NCBI GenBank assembly: GCA_022826825.1
Contig: JAJDUD010000075.1
Location: 1-43,868 of the forward strand
DNA from: Acidobacteriota bacterium
GTDB taxonomy: Bacteria; Acidobacteriota; Vicinamibacteria; Marinacidobacterales; Marinacidobacteraceae
DNA: 43,868 nt
Direction: 5' to 3'
This document shows, piece after piece, positions 24,495 to 32,335 of the stretch; the first letter of the stretch is position 1; each line of letters begins with the position of its first letter. A program made the translations under genes and the position numbers. Under the pieces are notes generated by a model. It ran no database searches and had not been told where the DNA came from. It worked only from the letters and a program-made list of their open reading frames with translations.

Positions 24495-25187
24495 CTAAGG
24501 TGCCCTGAACCCCGCTGCCCGATGCGAGCCGTCGCAGAGCGGCCTGTTCTTCGAATGCCCGCACCGGCAGAGCTTGCCCCGGTCGAGCGTGAACCGCGCG
24601 CCCCCGCGGCCGGAGATGGTGAGGGGGCCCTGGAAGGCGAGCGGGCCGTTCGGATAGGGCGTGAAACGGACCGGGGCTCCCTCGTCGGCGACCGGCGGCG
24701 CGGGTTCGGAGCGGGGCGTGACCGCGGCCTCGCAGCGGAATCCGACGCGCTCATGCGACTGGTCGCAGAGAGGCTTGTTCTCCGAATGTCCGCACCGGCA
24801 GAACGCGACCCGCGTGTCCTTCACGACCTCCGCGCCCGGCGTCTCCTCGATCTCGAGGTTGCCGCGGACGTAGTAGGGACCATCTGGGGTGATCGAGGCC
24901 GAGTTCTTCTTCCGCGGCTCCTCGGGCAGGATGGTCGCGGCCGCGGCGGCTCCCTTCTCGACCTTCTGGCCGGTGGCGGGCGCCATGCGGAGCGCCCCGG
25001 TGGGACAGCCCAGCACGACTCTCTCGAGGCGTTTCGGATCACCCTTGTCCGGGAGGATCCAGGGACGGCGCGAGGCGTCGAACACCTGCGGAAGCCCCCG
25101 GACGCAAACCTCGGCGTGGATGCAGCGGGGCGCGTCGAACGTGACCGAGGCCTCGTTGCCCCGGTAATGGCGAACCTGACTCTTCAT
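24495..25187 (-). CDS. Tandem CDGSH iron-sulfur protein with N-terminal Fer4_19-like domain
   Basis: A 230-residue protein of three Fe-S modules. The N-terminus (1-70: RHYRGNEASVTFDAPRCIHAEVCVRGLPQVFD...VVLGCPTGAL) is a divergent ferredoxin of the Fer4_19 type with C22, C28 and C61. Two CDGSH (mitoNEET-like) domains follow: C130, C132, C141, H145 and C207, C209, C218, H222, each CXCX8CDXSH. These hold labile [2Fe-2S] clusters and act in redox or Fe-S handling. It starts 11 bases after the glycosylase stop, so both are one operon. The ATG at 25187 begins the conserved MKSQVRHYRG. Confidence 0.92.
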   Translation of the reverse strand: MKSQVRHYRGNEASVTFDAPRCIHAEVCVRGLPQVFDASRRPWILPDKGDPKRLERVVLGCPTGALRMAPATGQKVEKGAAAAATILPEEPRKKNSASITPDGPYYVRGNLEIEETPGAEVVKDTRVAFCRCGHSENKPLCDQSHERVGFRCEAAVTPRSEPAPPVADEGAPVRFTPYPNGPLAFQGPLTISGRGGARFTLDRGKLCRCGHSKNRPLCDGSHRAAGFRAP

Positions 25188-25198
25188 ATGGCCGAACT

Positions 25199-25870
25199 CT
25201 AGTTTGCCCCCGCCCGAGCCGCGCGCAGCGCGTGGATGTGCTCGTACATGTACCAGACGCCGATGCTCCGGAACGGCCGCCAGCCGTCGCTGATCCGCAC
25301 GTATTCCGCGGGGGGCGCATCCTCCGGCAGGCCGTAGAGATCCCGCATCGCGAAGAGCACCGCGGCGTCCCCCGGCGCGAAGACGTCCGGCCGGTTCTGC
25401 GTGAAGATGAGGTGCATGTCCGCGGTCCAGTTGCCGATGCCCTTGACCGCGGTGAGCGCGGCGCGCACCGCGTCGTCCTCCATGGTCTCGAGCGCCCGGA
25501 GATCCAGTTCCCCGCTGCCGACGCGCGACGCCAGGTCCCGCAGATAGGCGATCTTCTGCCTGGACAGCCCGACACGCCGGAGGGTCGCTTCCCGCCGCTT
25601 CAGGATGTCCCGGGGCCCCGGGGGCTGCCCCCGGGTCAGCGCCCAGAGCCGCTTGTGGATCGACCGCGCCGCTGCCGCCGAGATTTGCTGGGCCACGATG
25701 GCGCCCACCAGCGTCCCGAACACGTTGGGGCGGGGGGCGAGGGTGCAGGGGCCCATCCGGCCGATCAGGGCGCGGAGAACCGGGTCGCGCTCGGACAGGT
25801 GGCGGGTCGCCTCGGACCAGTCGGGCTCTCCCGCCGGGCCGGGGGCCCACGGGCCTTCATCGGTCGTCAT
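25199..25870 (-). CDS. DNA-3-methyladenine glycosylase II-like (AlkA/HhH-GPD)
   Basis: A 223-residue HhH-GPD base-excision glycosylase. The helix-hairpin-helix is LTAVKGIGNWTADM (139-152) and the catalytic aspartate is D168 in VFAPGDAAVL. The block FGTLVGAIVAQQISAAAARSIHKRL is characteristic of AlkA-type enzymes, without the N-terminal AlkA_N domain of E. coli AlkA (282 residues). It removes alkylated bases from DNA. The lack of a C-terminal FeS cysteine cluster argues against EndoIII/MutY. First gene of a minus-strand set with the CDGSH and CBS-HEPN genes. Confidence 0.92.
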   Translation of the reverse strand: MTTDEGPWAPGPAGEPDWSEATRHLSERDPVLRALIGRMGPCTLAPRPNVFGTLVGAIVAQQISAAAARSIHKRLWALTRGQPPGPRDILKRREATLRRVGLSRQKIAYLRDLASRVGSGELDLRALETMEDDAVRAALTAVKGIGNWTADMHLIFTQNRPDVFAPGDAAVLFAMRDLYGLPEDAPPAEYVRISDGWRPFRSIGVWYMYEHIHALRAARAGAN

Positions 25871-25885
25871 CGGCGGCGGAGTCTA
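25871..25885 (-). promoter_or_regulatory. Leaderless-type -10 element for the glycosylase operon
   Basis: On the minus strand TAGACT (25885-25880) lies 9 bases before the ATG at 25870, with only CCGCCGCCG between and no Shine-Dalgarno. Confidence 0.35.
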
Positions 25886-25912
25886 CGTGGGGCGGTGCGA
25901 TACTGCGGAACC

Positions 25913-27015
25913 ATGCCTCGCCGCCGGACCGGCATCCTGCTCACGCTCCTCGCGGCCTCCTGGGTGGCGACCCCGGCGCTCGGCTACCGGTTCTTCGCGC
26001 GCCACGGCGGCCTGCACCGGATCGCCTAAGTGGCGGGTGCGGTCCGCTGGGACGCCTCGGCGTTTCGTTGCGCTTCCGGCTCCTCGAGAACGGGAATCTG
26101 CCCGACATCCCGGGATTCGACGCCGCGCTCTGGCGCGAGAGCGCCGAACGCGGAATCCGCGCCTGGACGGAGATCGAGACAGCGGAACTGGAGATCCTGC
26201 TCGAAGCGGAGACGGTCGCCGAGGACCGCGGCCGGGTCGGCGACGGGATCAACACCATCGGCTTTTCGTCGCTGGATAGCGTCGCCGGCGGGCCGTTCGC
26301 CACCGCCGACGTGCAGTACACGCGCGGCCGGGTGACCGGCTGCGACATCCATTTCGGTCCGGATTACCTCGACGGCCGGTCCCTCGAGGCCCCGACCGCT
26401 TTCGAAGAGCTCCTGGACTACCTCGCGCGGACGGTGATGCACGAGGTCGGGCACTGCCTCGGGCTCGCCCACAGCGCCATGAACCCGACCTGGCTCGCCC
26501 GGCCCGGCGCCGTGGAGCGGCCGCCGGGGCATTTCCCGGATGGCGTCGCCAGCCTCCAGCCCCACCCCCGGATGTCCTACGGCACCATCCGGACCGTCGT
26601 TCTGGAGCCCGACGACGCCGTGGGGGCTTCGCTCCTCTACCCGGCTCCGGGGTTCGTCGAGTCCCGCGGCGCGCTCACCGGCCGGGTGGTGCTCGCGAAC
26701 GGCCAGCCGGCGCCCTTCGTCTACGTCCAGAGCGTCCCCTACGCGGCGGACGGGGCGGTCTTCGGAGCGGGGGTGTTCACGGACTCCTGGGGCCAGTTCC
26801 TCCTCGAGGGTCTCGAACCCGGGTTTCGCCACTTCTGGATCCGCCCGCTGCACCAGATCCTCGCTCACTGGTTCATCGCGGACGCGGCGGTCGCCGGCTC
26901 GCTCAAACTCCAGCACGAGCAGCGCTGGTTCGCGATCCGGCGCGGCGAAATCACCCGGGCCCCGGACATCACCGTCCATCCCGCCCGCGACCGCCGCCGG
27001 GAGGCGGGTCCGTGA
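25913..27015 (+). pseudogene. Matrixin-like secreted metalloprotease, interrupted near the N-terminus
   Basis: An N-terminal signal peptide from ATG 25913 (MPRRRTGILLTLLAASW...ALGYRFFARHGGLHRIA) runs into TAA at 26027. The same frame resumes as VAGAVRWDASAF, and then the reading frame moves by one base near 26064-26068 to LRFRLLENGNLPDIPGF, which continues intact to 27015. The body has the metzincin site HEVGHCLGLAHS (codons 26440-26475), a Met-turn-like PRMSYGT and a C-terminal regulatory beta-domain (LTGRVVLANGQPAPFVYVQ). A single base change and one missing base would restore the protein, so it is either a young pseudogene or a sequence error. A TTG at 26068 would give an unexported product. 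Confidence 0.75.
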
Positions 27016-27917
27016 AGCGGTTCCGGGCAGGCCTGCTCCTCGCCGTGCTGGCCCTCGCCGGATGCGGGGAGGACACGGCGGTGACGCCGGCTCCGCTCCC
27101 ACCGCCGCCTCCACCCGAACCGCCGCCACCACCGTCACCGGGTCCGGACGCGATTCCGGTCGGTTTCGGAGGGGTGCTTCCCCCTCCGGGAACGGCCCTG
27201 ACCCTCCATCCGGGAACGGAGTTCGTGATTCCGGTGATGGTGGACGGAGACGTGGGCGAGGCAGTCGACAACCCCGCCTGGACCGGAATCCCGGTGCGGG
27301 TCGTGACCGACGCTCCGGCTGCCGTCCTGTCGGTTCCGGGCGAGCTGACGGTGGAAGGCCGGCAGGAACCCGACCTGCTCAGAGTCCGGGCGCTCGACTC
27401 CGCCGAGGTGGCGCCGGCCGTTTATGCCGTCCACCTGGAAGCGCCCCCGGAGGGACTTCCGGAGTTCCTCGGGCTGTCATTCCGGCTGGAGGCGGAACCG
27501 ATCCGGTTTCGACTGGTGGCTCGCGCTAAGGCGGGAGAGGCCGACTGCGGCCGTCTCTCGCTGGGGCCGAGGGGAGGGATCCGCCGCGGGGACGGGGGCG
27601 CGCTGGGCGAGAACTGGTTCGGCGATCCCGGCAGCGACTTCCGGTCGGCGGAGCGCGTGCTGCGGGCCCCGGGACCGGACGCCGAACTCCGCCTCGTGGA
27701 CGCGTATCAGCAACTGCCGTACGGGGTCCTCGGAGAGGCCTACAACCTGGTCCCGGTGATGTTCGCCCACGGTCTCGATCTCGAGGAGACGGCCGGGGGA
27801 TTCGAGCAGACCCTCTCGCTCGCCTGGTTCGATGAACTGACGCTCCGCGCGTCCGTTCCCGGCTGCGCCCCGGTAACGCTGCGCTGCGACGACGGCGGCC
27901 GCTGCCGGACGCGGTAG
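27012..27917 (+). CDS. Proline-rich-linker lipoprotein of unknown function
   Basis: A 301-residue predicted lipoprotein: basic start, hydrophobic signal (AGLLLAVLALAGC, lipid cysteine C18), then a run of prolines (about residues 26-44) as a spacer through the periplasm. The rest is predicted mostly beta-strand, with four further cysteines, two of them at the C-terminus (VPGCAPVTLRCDDGGRC). No family recognised. The GTG start at 27012 overlaps the stop of the matrixin-like gene (GTGA), so it may be the protease's partner or substrate; that is inference. Confidence 0.8.
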   Translation: MKRFRAGLLLAVLALAGCGEDTAVTPAPLPPPPPPEPPPPPSPGPDAIPVGFGGVLPPPGTALTLHPGTEFVIPVMVDGDVGEAVDNPAWTGIPVRVVTDAPAAVLSVPGELTVEGRQEPDLLRVRALDSAEVAPAVYAVHLEAPPEGLPEFLGLSFRLEAEPIRFRLVARAKAGEADCGRLSLGPRGGIRRGDGGALGENWFGDPGSDFRSAERVLRAPGPDAELRLVDAYQQLPYGVLGEAYNLVPVMFAHGLDLEETAGGFEQTLSLAWFDELTLRASVPGCAPVTLRCDDGGRCRTR

Positions 27918-27981
27918 GGGCCAGGAGTTCCGGCCAACCCGGCAGCGCACCCGACCCGGAACACCCTCTCCACACCTGCTC

Positions 27982-28003
27982 TGTCGCCCCCACGGGGGCG
28001 ACA
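27982..28003. terminator. Strong inverted repeat at the edge of the AT-rich block
   Basis: TGTCGCCCCC and GGGGGCGACA are perfect 10-bp arms around a 2-base centre. It lies 65 bases after the lipoprotein stop. No T-run follows on the plus strand, so it may be a terminator, a protein-binding site or a boundary mark. Base composition changes from GC-rich to AT-richer directly after it. Confidence 0.45.
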
Positions 28004-28162
28004 AGACCCGTGGTGCTACTCGGTGAGGTCTGTTGAACTCTCGTTGCAAACCCTAATAGACTGCTTTAGATCTGAGTTCGGAAACTCTGTTTAACTCGTG
28101 CTTTACAGTTCATTACCGCTTCGACCGTCAGTCATGTCCGCTCGGCACCTGTTCTCGTAGTC

Positions 28163-28888
28163 ATGGCCAGCGTCACCGAAATCGAGTGGACCGACTCCAC
28201 TTGGAATCCGATCACCGGCTGCACACAAGTCGGCCCGGGCTGCGAGAACTGCTACGCACTTCGTTTTGCCGAGAGATGGCGCGGCATCCCGGGTCATCCC
28301 TACGAACAGGGATTCGATCTGCGGCTCTGGCCATCACGGTTGGCTCATCCCTTGGGATGGAAAAAGCCGCGAAGGATCTTCGTAAATTCGATGAGCGACC
28401 TTTTCCACAAAGAAGTGGAATGGGAGTTCGTTGATGCTGTCTTCGATGTGATGGAGACGGCGGATTGGCACACCTATCAGGTTCTGACGAAGCGGAGTTC
28501 GCTCATGCGGAACTACGTCCGGCGGAGGTACGGGTCCGGGGTGGTGGCAAAGCACATTTGGCTCGGTGTGTCAGTTGAGGACGCAGAACATAAGGGCCGA
28601 ATCGATCACTTGAAGGAAGTGAACTCCGCATCGCGCTTTGTCTCCTTTGAGCCGCTGCTGGGCCCTATCGGTCCGGTGGATCTCTCGGGAATCGCTTGGG
28701 CCATTGTGGGTGGCGAGAGTGGGCCGGGAGCACGCCCCATGGACGAAAGCTGGGCAATCGAGCTGCGGGATAGGTGTCAAGCCTCCAGTGTGGCCTTCTT
28801 CTTCAAGCAGTGGGGCGGTGCTCGGCCGAAATCAGGCGGTCGTCTACTTGATGGAGAGGCATGGCATGAATTTCCACACACTCCGTAA
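28163..28888 (+). CDS. DUF5131 / phage Gp37-Gp68 family three-Cys-motif protein
   Basis: A 241-residue protein. The start (TEIEWTDSTWNPITGCTQVGPGCENCYALRFAERW) is the defining block of the phage Gp37/Gp68 family. Three cysteines, C20, C27 and C30 (CX6CX2C), look like a radical-SAM-type cluster site. Other family blocks are RIFVNSMSDLFHKEV, QVLTKRS, IWLGVSVED, LGPIGPVDLSGIAWAIVGGESGPGARPMD and FFFKQWGG. Homologues occur in phages and mobile DNA beside TcmP, which is exactly the next gene here, 16 bases downstream. The reaction is unknown. The gene is AT-richer than the flanks. Confidence 0.93.
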   Translation: MASVTEIEWTDSTWNPITGCTQVGPGCENCYALRFAERWRGIPGHPYEQGFDLRLWPSRLAHPLGWKKPRRIFVNSMSDLFHKEVEWEFVDAVFDVMETADWHTYQVLTKRSSLMRNYVRRRYGSGVVAKHIWLGVSVEDAEHKGRIDHLKEVNSASRFVSFEPLLGPIGPVDLSGIAWAIVGGESGPGARPMDESWAIELRDRCQASSVAFFFKQWGGARPKSGGRLLDGEAWHEFPHTP

Positions 28889-28904
28889 CGACTGAGGCTA
28901 GGGA

Positions 28905-30044
28905 ATGTCCCGTGTCCCGAACGAATATGCCGGCCGCGAGCACTCATACATAAAGCACAGGTTCCTTAGCGAATACCTCCAAGCGGCCGCCTACAAAATC
29001 CTTCAAGGACGGTCACCTGTCTTCAACTATGTGGATGCGTTTGCAGGCCCCTGGCAGCTCACAGAAGGGAGCCAACATACTGACGCTTCCTTTCACCGTG
29101 CTGTCCAACGGCTAGAAGCCGTTAAGTCTGACCTCGAAGCGAAGGGGATGAGTCATCTAAGAGTCCGCCCATTTTTCTGTGAGAAAAGGAAACGTGCCGC
29201 GAATGAACTCCGGACCTATGCGAAGAAGAACAGTAGCCTGAGCATCAGGGTGCATGAAGGAAGGTTCGAGGACAACTTGGGGGACATCGAAGATGGGTGC
29301 AGGGATGGGTTTACGTTTACCTTTCTTGATCCTACGGGATGGAATATTGGTTCAGACGCAATCTTTGACTTCCTGGTTCGATTAAACGGTGAGTTCTTAC
29401 TGAACTTCATGGCAGCTCCCATCAATAGACATGCGACGTACCCACGAGTTACGGAATCCTTCGGGCGATTCCTTGCCGACCCTGAGTGGGAAGAGGACTT
29501 CGCGAAGTGTCCAAGTGAATGGAGCCAAGAAGAGAGAATCCTCCATTTGCTTAAGGCGAAGATGAAGGAGAGGAAAGTTGCCACCTACCTTCCGGTGATG
29601 GCCATCAAGAGGCCTAGACAAGAACGGATCCAGATGCGCCTCGTTCTCGGAACCCATTCACCAAAGGGAGTGGAGGTTTTCCGAGATACCCAAGGGAAGA
29701 TAGAAACCCTGCAGCTCGGAATAAGGTCAGACCTGAGACGGGGCCCTGGGTTTCGGACGCTCTTCGCCTCGAATGATGAGCTGATCGCGAAGGAGCACGA
29801 GCTTGAGGGAGTGGGGTGCCCCTTGAATCTTGAGAAAGCCGAACGATCGATCATCGATTCGCTCAAGCGGGAAAATGGAACCCATTACGGTCAGCTTGCA
29901 CCATGGGTAATGGAAGATATCCCGATTCGAAAGACCCAATTGAATGTGCTAATGGGACAACTTAAGGAGCGCGGAGTCGTGTCCTTCGACTTACCGGGGA
30001 GGACCCGAGTTCCGAAGTCGGAGACGCCGATCTGGTTGGCGTAA
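28905..30044 (+). CDS. tcmP: Three-Cys-motif partner protein TcmP
   Basis: A 379-residue protein that matches the TcmP family: HSYIKHRFLSEYLQAAAYKIL, then FNYVDAFAGPW (a methyltransferase-like VDxFAGpG motif I), RVRPFFCEKRKRA, FTFTFLDPTGWNIG (motif IV-like DPxG), and the late winged-helix-like region GQLAPWVMEDIPIRKTQLNVLMGQLKERGVV. It is found as the obligate companion of the DUF5131 three-Cys protein. The motifs suggest a Rossmann methyltransferase-like fold, but no activity is established. It starts 16 bases after the DUF5131 stop in an AT-richer region. Confidence 0.92.
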   Translation: MSRVPNEYAGREHSYIKHRFLSEYLQAAAYKILQGRSPVFNYVDAFAGPWQLTEGSQHTDASFHRAVQRLEAVKSDLEAKGMSHLRVRPFFCEKRKRAANELRTYAKKNSSLSIRVHEGRFEDNLGDIEDGCRDGFTFTFLDPTGWNIGSDAIFDFLVRLNGEFLLNFMAAPINRHATYPRVTESFGRFLADPEWEEDFAKCPSEWSQEERILHLLKAKMKERKVATYLPVMAIKRPRQERIQMRLVLGTHSPKGVEVFRDTQGKIETLQLGIRSDLRRGPGFRTLFASNDELIAKEHELEGVGCPLNLEKAERSIIDSLKRENGTHYGQLAPWVMEDIPIRKTQLNVLMGQLKERGVVSFDLPGRTRVPKSETPIWLA

Positions 30045-30063
30045 CCGGCGCTGAGAAGACTCC

Positions 30064-30276
30064 GTGCTGACCACTAACGGGTTTGTGGACGGGCTCGCCA
30101 TTGAAGCACTCAAGACCGAACAACTTGGAACCGAGGCGGAAAAGTGCGTGGTGCACGTCTCCCTCCCCGCCGCCAAGGGCATCGTGGGCGGCGGGATCTC
30201 GGTTCGCGGGAAGGTCATTCACGCGCCACCACCTTGCATTTCGACGAGCGTACGCCTTTCGAACGATGACATCTAG
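30064..30276 (+). CDS. Doubtful small ORF between tcmP and the MBL gene
   Basis: A possible 70-residue product from GTG 30064 (GFVDGLAIEALKTEQLGTEA...; ISVRGKVIHAPPP). The residue choice looks moderately protein-like, but the opposite strand is also open in two frames over the same stretch and I recognise no family. No Shine-Dalgarno. It could be a gene remnant or a small partner of the downstream hydrolase. Otherwise nothing is seen in the 253 bases between the two genes. Confidence 0.25.
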   Translation: MLTTNGFVDGLAIEALKTEQLGTEAEKCVVHVSLPAAKGIVGGGISVRGKVIHAPPPCISTSVRLSNDDI

Positions 30277-30297
30277 CTTGAGGGTACATCGCTGACT

Positions 30298-31596
30298 ATG
30301 TTCTTCAAGTATCTAACGGGCAAGCTGCCGGAGGCGCCACCGCCGGGGTTGGTTTACGCACGCATTGATCGGTTGGCACGCCTCGATGACTCGGGCCGGA
30401 CACCATCCACGGTACTGCTCGACTGTATCGATGCGCCTTGGCTTCGGGAAGTTTCGCGGCGCGTCCGTCATCTGTCGGACGAACGACTCGACGAAGCCGA
30501 TGTGCGGATTTCTGTGGTCGTCGTCCCCTCCACACATCTCGGAGGCGTCACCAGGAACGACGACGACTTGCCAGAGTGGTTTCGCCTAGAACTCGGCGAT
30601 CCGCACCGAGGCCCCGTGGCGGAACAGTTCCACAACCTGTTCCAGGATCCAGCCGAACGGGGTGTGATCAGCGCGCAGCCAGTCACCGCGTCTGAAGGTG
30701 AGATGCTGAGTAAGCTGGCGGGATGGCAAGGCATCGAGGCAACTGCTCAGTCTGATGTCGACGAGGTTCTCACCAGGATCAGGCCGGTCGAGGCGGTCGC
30801 AATCTACGATGTCGGCCAAGGCGCGGCGACGGCCCTGCTATCGTGTGGCGTACCGACCCTGTACTTTGATGTGGGCGGATCAGCTATCGGCAACTCGCGT
30901 AGCTTCCCAGCGTCGTTGCAACGGTTTTGCACGACCGGCGATCCGCCAGTTGTGCTTTCGCACTGGGATTGGGACCACTGGTCGTCGGCACTGCGGGACG
31001 ATCGACTACTGAATCAGCGCTGGATCTTGCCGATTCAAGATCGGGCCGGGGATCTCGGAGCCGTGCATGCCCGGTTTCTCGCAAAGCTGAAGGCGAGAAG
31101 CGCAGGCATCTATTGGTGGGGCTATGGGACGCTGCCCGTCACCTCTCAGCGTGCGGGCATGACGGTCTTCCGGGCCTGGGGGAAGCAAAACAGTCGGAAC
31201 GAGAGCGGGCTAGCACTCTCGATAGTGCGGAACCGCCGCACAGTGTTGCTCCCAGGAGATGCTTCACCGGCAAACGTCTGCCCCAGCGCTGCCAGCTTCG
31301 GCTATGTCATGGTCCCGCACCACGGTGGAAGGACTACGCTTGCGTCAATCCCAGCGCCGACGGACCCGTCGAGAAGCCACCTCGTCTATTCATATGGGGT
31401 GGGAAACATGTACCAGCATCCGTTACCGAAAACGGTTCGCGCCTTTCGTAAGTTGTGGAGGAAGGATGCGCATACGGCCCTCCGGGACAGCAGTGGTCTC
31501 GGACATGTGGGCATCGACCTGATTGGCGCAGGCTGGCTATCAACCGGACCGCCTTGTGGCGGTATGTGCCAGCTTGGGATCCGCCAATGGATCTGA
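30298..31596 (+). CDS. ComEC/Rec2-like MBL-fold hydrolase with unknown N-terminal domain
   Basis: A 432-residue protein. The second half is an MBL domain of the ComEC/Rec2 subgroup: AIYDVGQGAATALL (169-181), YFDVGG, SHWDWDHWSSA (H222, D224, D226, H227), LLPGD (D321), VPHHGG (H341, H342) and YQHP (H374). This subgroup includes DNA-processing nucleases. The first ~160 residues are a domain I do not recognise. No membrane helices, so it is not a ComEC channel. It follows tcmP at 253 bases on the same strand and is less GC-rich than the chromosome core. A nuclease role is inference. Confidence 0.85.
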   Translation: MFFKYLTGKLPEAPPPGLVYARIDRLARLDDSGRTPSTVLLDCIDAPWLREVSRRVRHLSDERLDEADVRISVVVVPSTHLGGVTRNDDDLPEWFRLELGDPHRGPVAEQFHNLFQDPAERGVISAQPVTASEGEMLSKLAGWQGIEATAQSDVDEVLTRIRPVEAVAIYDVGQGAATALLSCGVPTLYFDVGGSAIGNSRSFPASLQRFCTTGDPPVVLSHWDWDHWSSALRDDRLLNQRWILPIQDRAGDLGAVHARFLAKLKARSAGIYWWGYGTLPVTSQRAGMTVFRAWGKQNSRNESGLALSIVRNRRTVLLPGDASPANVCPSAASFGYVMVPHHGGRTTLASIPAPTDPSRSHLVYSYGVGNMYQHPLPKTVRAFRKLWRKDAHTALRDSSGLGHVGIDLIGAGWLSTGPPCGGMCQLGIRQWI

Positions 31597-31619
31597 CGGC
31601 TCGATCCTAGAGGGCCGCA

Positions 31620-31649
31620 GTGCCAACTTGGAGGTCAGCGTTCCAAGCC
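31620..31649 (-). repeat. REP-like element, degenerate copy
   Basis: Minus-strand copy: the arm 31631-31649 differs from 1-19 by one base, and GTGCC at 31620 matches the far end of the element. The hairpin itself is eroded. Confidence 0.6.
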
Positions 31650-31757
31650 ATCGCGCCATGATGCTCGTCTGAAGGCCTCTCACCGGGACGGCTAGCCGAA
31701 TGTGCCCGGCCTGTACTTCCCCGCATTTCCCCCCTTTTCGGATCGGCGGCGTCGTGC

Positions 31758-31790
31758 TAAAATATGCGACCTAATTAGTCGGATTTAGGT
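31758..31790 (+). promoter_or_regulatory. suf promoter with Rrf2/IscR-type operator
   Basis: TAAAAT (31758-31763) looks like a -10 box. Just downstream, 31769-31790 is a 22-bp inverted repeat ACCTAA-N10-TTAGGT with AGTCGG inside, which resembles IscR/SufR-type sites (ctAaTTAGTCGGaT). It lies 84 bases before the Rrf2-family gene that heads the suf operon. The product probably represses its own promoter through this site; this is inferred from position and sequence. Confidence 0.6.
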
Positions 31791-31873
31791 TGCCTGACGG
31801 ACTGCATGGTCCTGTTCTTCGCGCCGCCGCGAGCGGAGCGAACTCCCCGGAGCCGGTCCGACGAACCCCCACG

Positions 31874-32329
31874 ATGATCCGACTCTCCAAGAGCACCGAC
31901 TACGCGCTGATGGCGCTCGCCGATCTGGCGCTCCTCCCGGAAGGGCAGACGGTGAGCGCGCGGCGGGTCGCCGCGAGCCACAACCTGCCTCCCGAGCTCG
32001 CCGCCAAGGTGCTTCAGGGGCTCAAGAAGAGCGGGATCGTCGAGACCCGGCAGGGGATCCGGGGCGGCTACCGGCTGGCCCGGGCGCCCGAAGAGATCCC
32101 GATCACCGACGTGATCGAGTCGGTGGAGGGGCCGCTCGCCCTCGTGGAGTGCATGCTCGAGGACGGCAACTGCAACCTCATCTCGACCTGTTGCGTGCGC
32201 ACCCCGCTGACCCGTGTCCACGAGCAGGTCCTCGCCACCCTTGCCAACCTGACCCTCGCCCAGATCGTCGCCGACGCCGATCTCTCCGGCCCGCGCACCA
32301 GCGGACCCGAACTGCCGGTACTCCAGTGA
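31874..32329 (+). CDS. Rrf2-family Fe-S sensing regulator (SufR/IscR-like)
   Basis: A 151-residue winged-helix regulator. The DNA-binding part (LSKSTDYALMALADLAL...TVSARRVAASHNLPPELAAKVLQGLKKSGIVETRQGIRGGYRLAR) is the Rrf2 hallmark. The cluster loop has C93, C100 and C106 (ECMLEDGNCNLISTCC), spaced as in IscR (C92, C98, C104). It would sense [2Fe-2S] status and control the suf genes that follow 6 bases downstream. I use ATG 31874 because homology starts at MIRLSKSTDYAL; the frame is open back to 31790 without similarity. Confidence 0.93.
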   Translation: MIRLSKSTDYALMALADLALLPEGQTVSARRVAASHNLPPELAAKVLQGLKKSGIVETRQGIRGGYRLARAPEEIPITDVIESVEGPLALVECMLEDGNCNLISTCCVRTPLTRVHEQVLATLANLTLAQIVADADLSGPRTSGPELPVLQ

Positions 32330-32335
32330 CCACCC

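Noticed and set aside
27918..28162. tRNA or small RNA gene
   Set aside because: No cloverleaf could be formed by eye; only the strong inverted repeat at 27982 stands out.
30298..31596. ComEC competence channel
   Set aside because: There are no membrane helices; only the MBL domain resembles ComEC.
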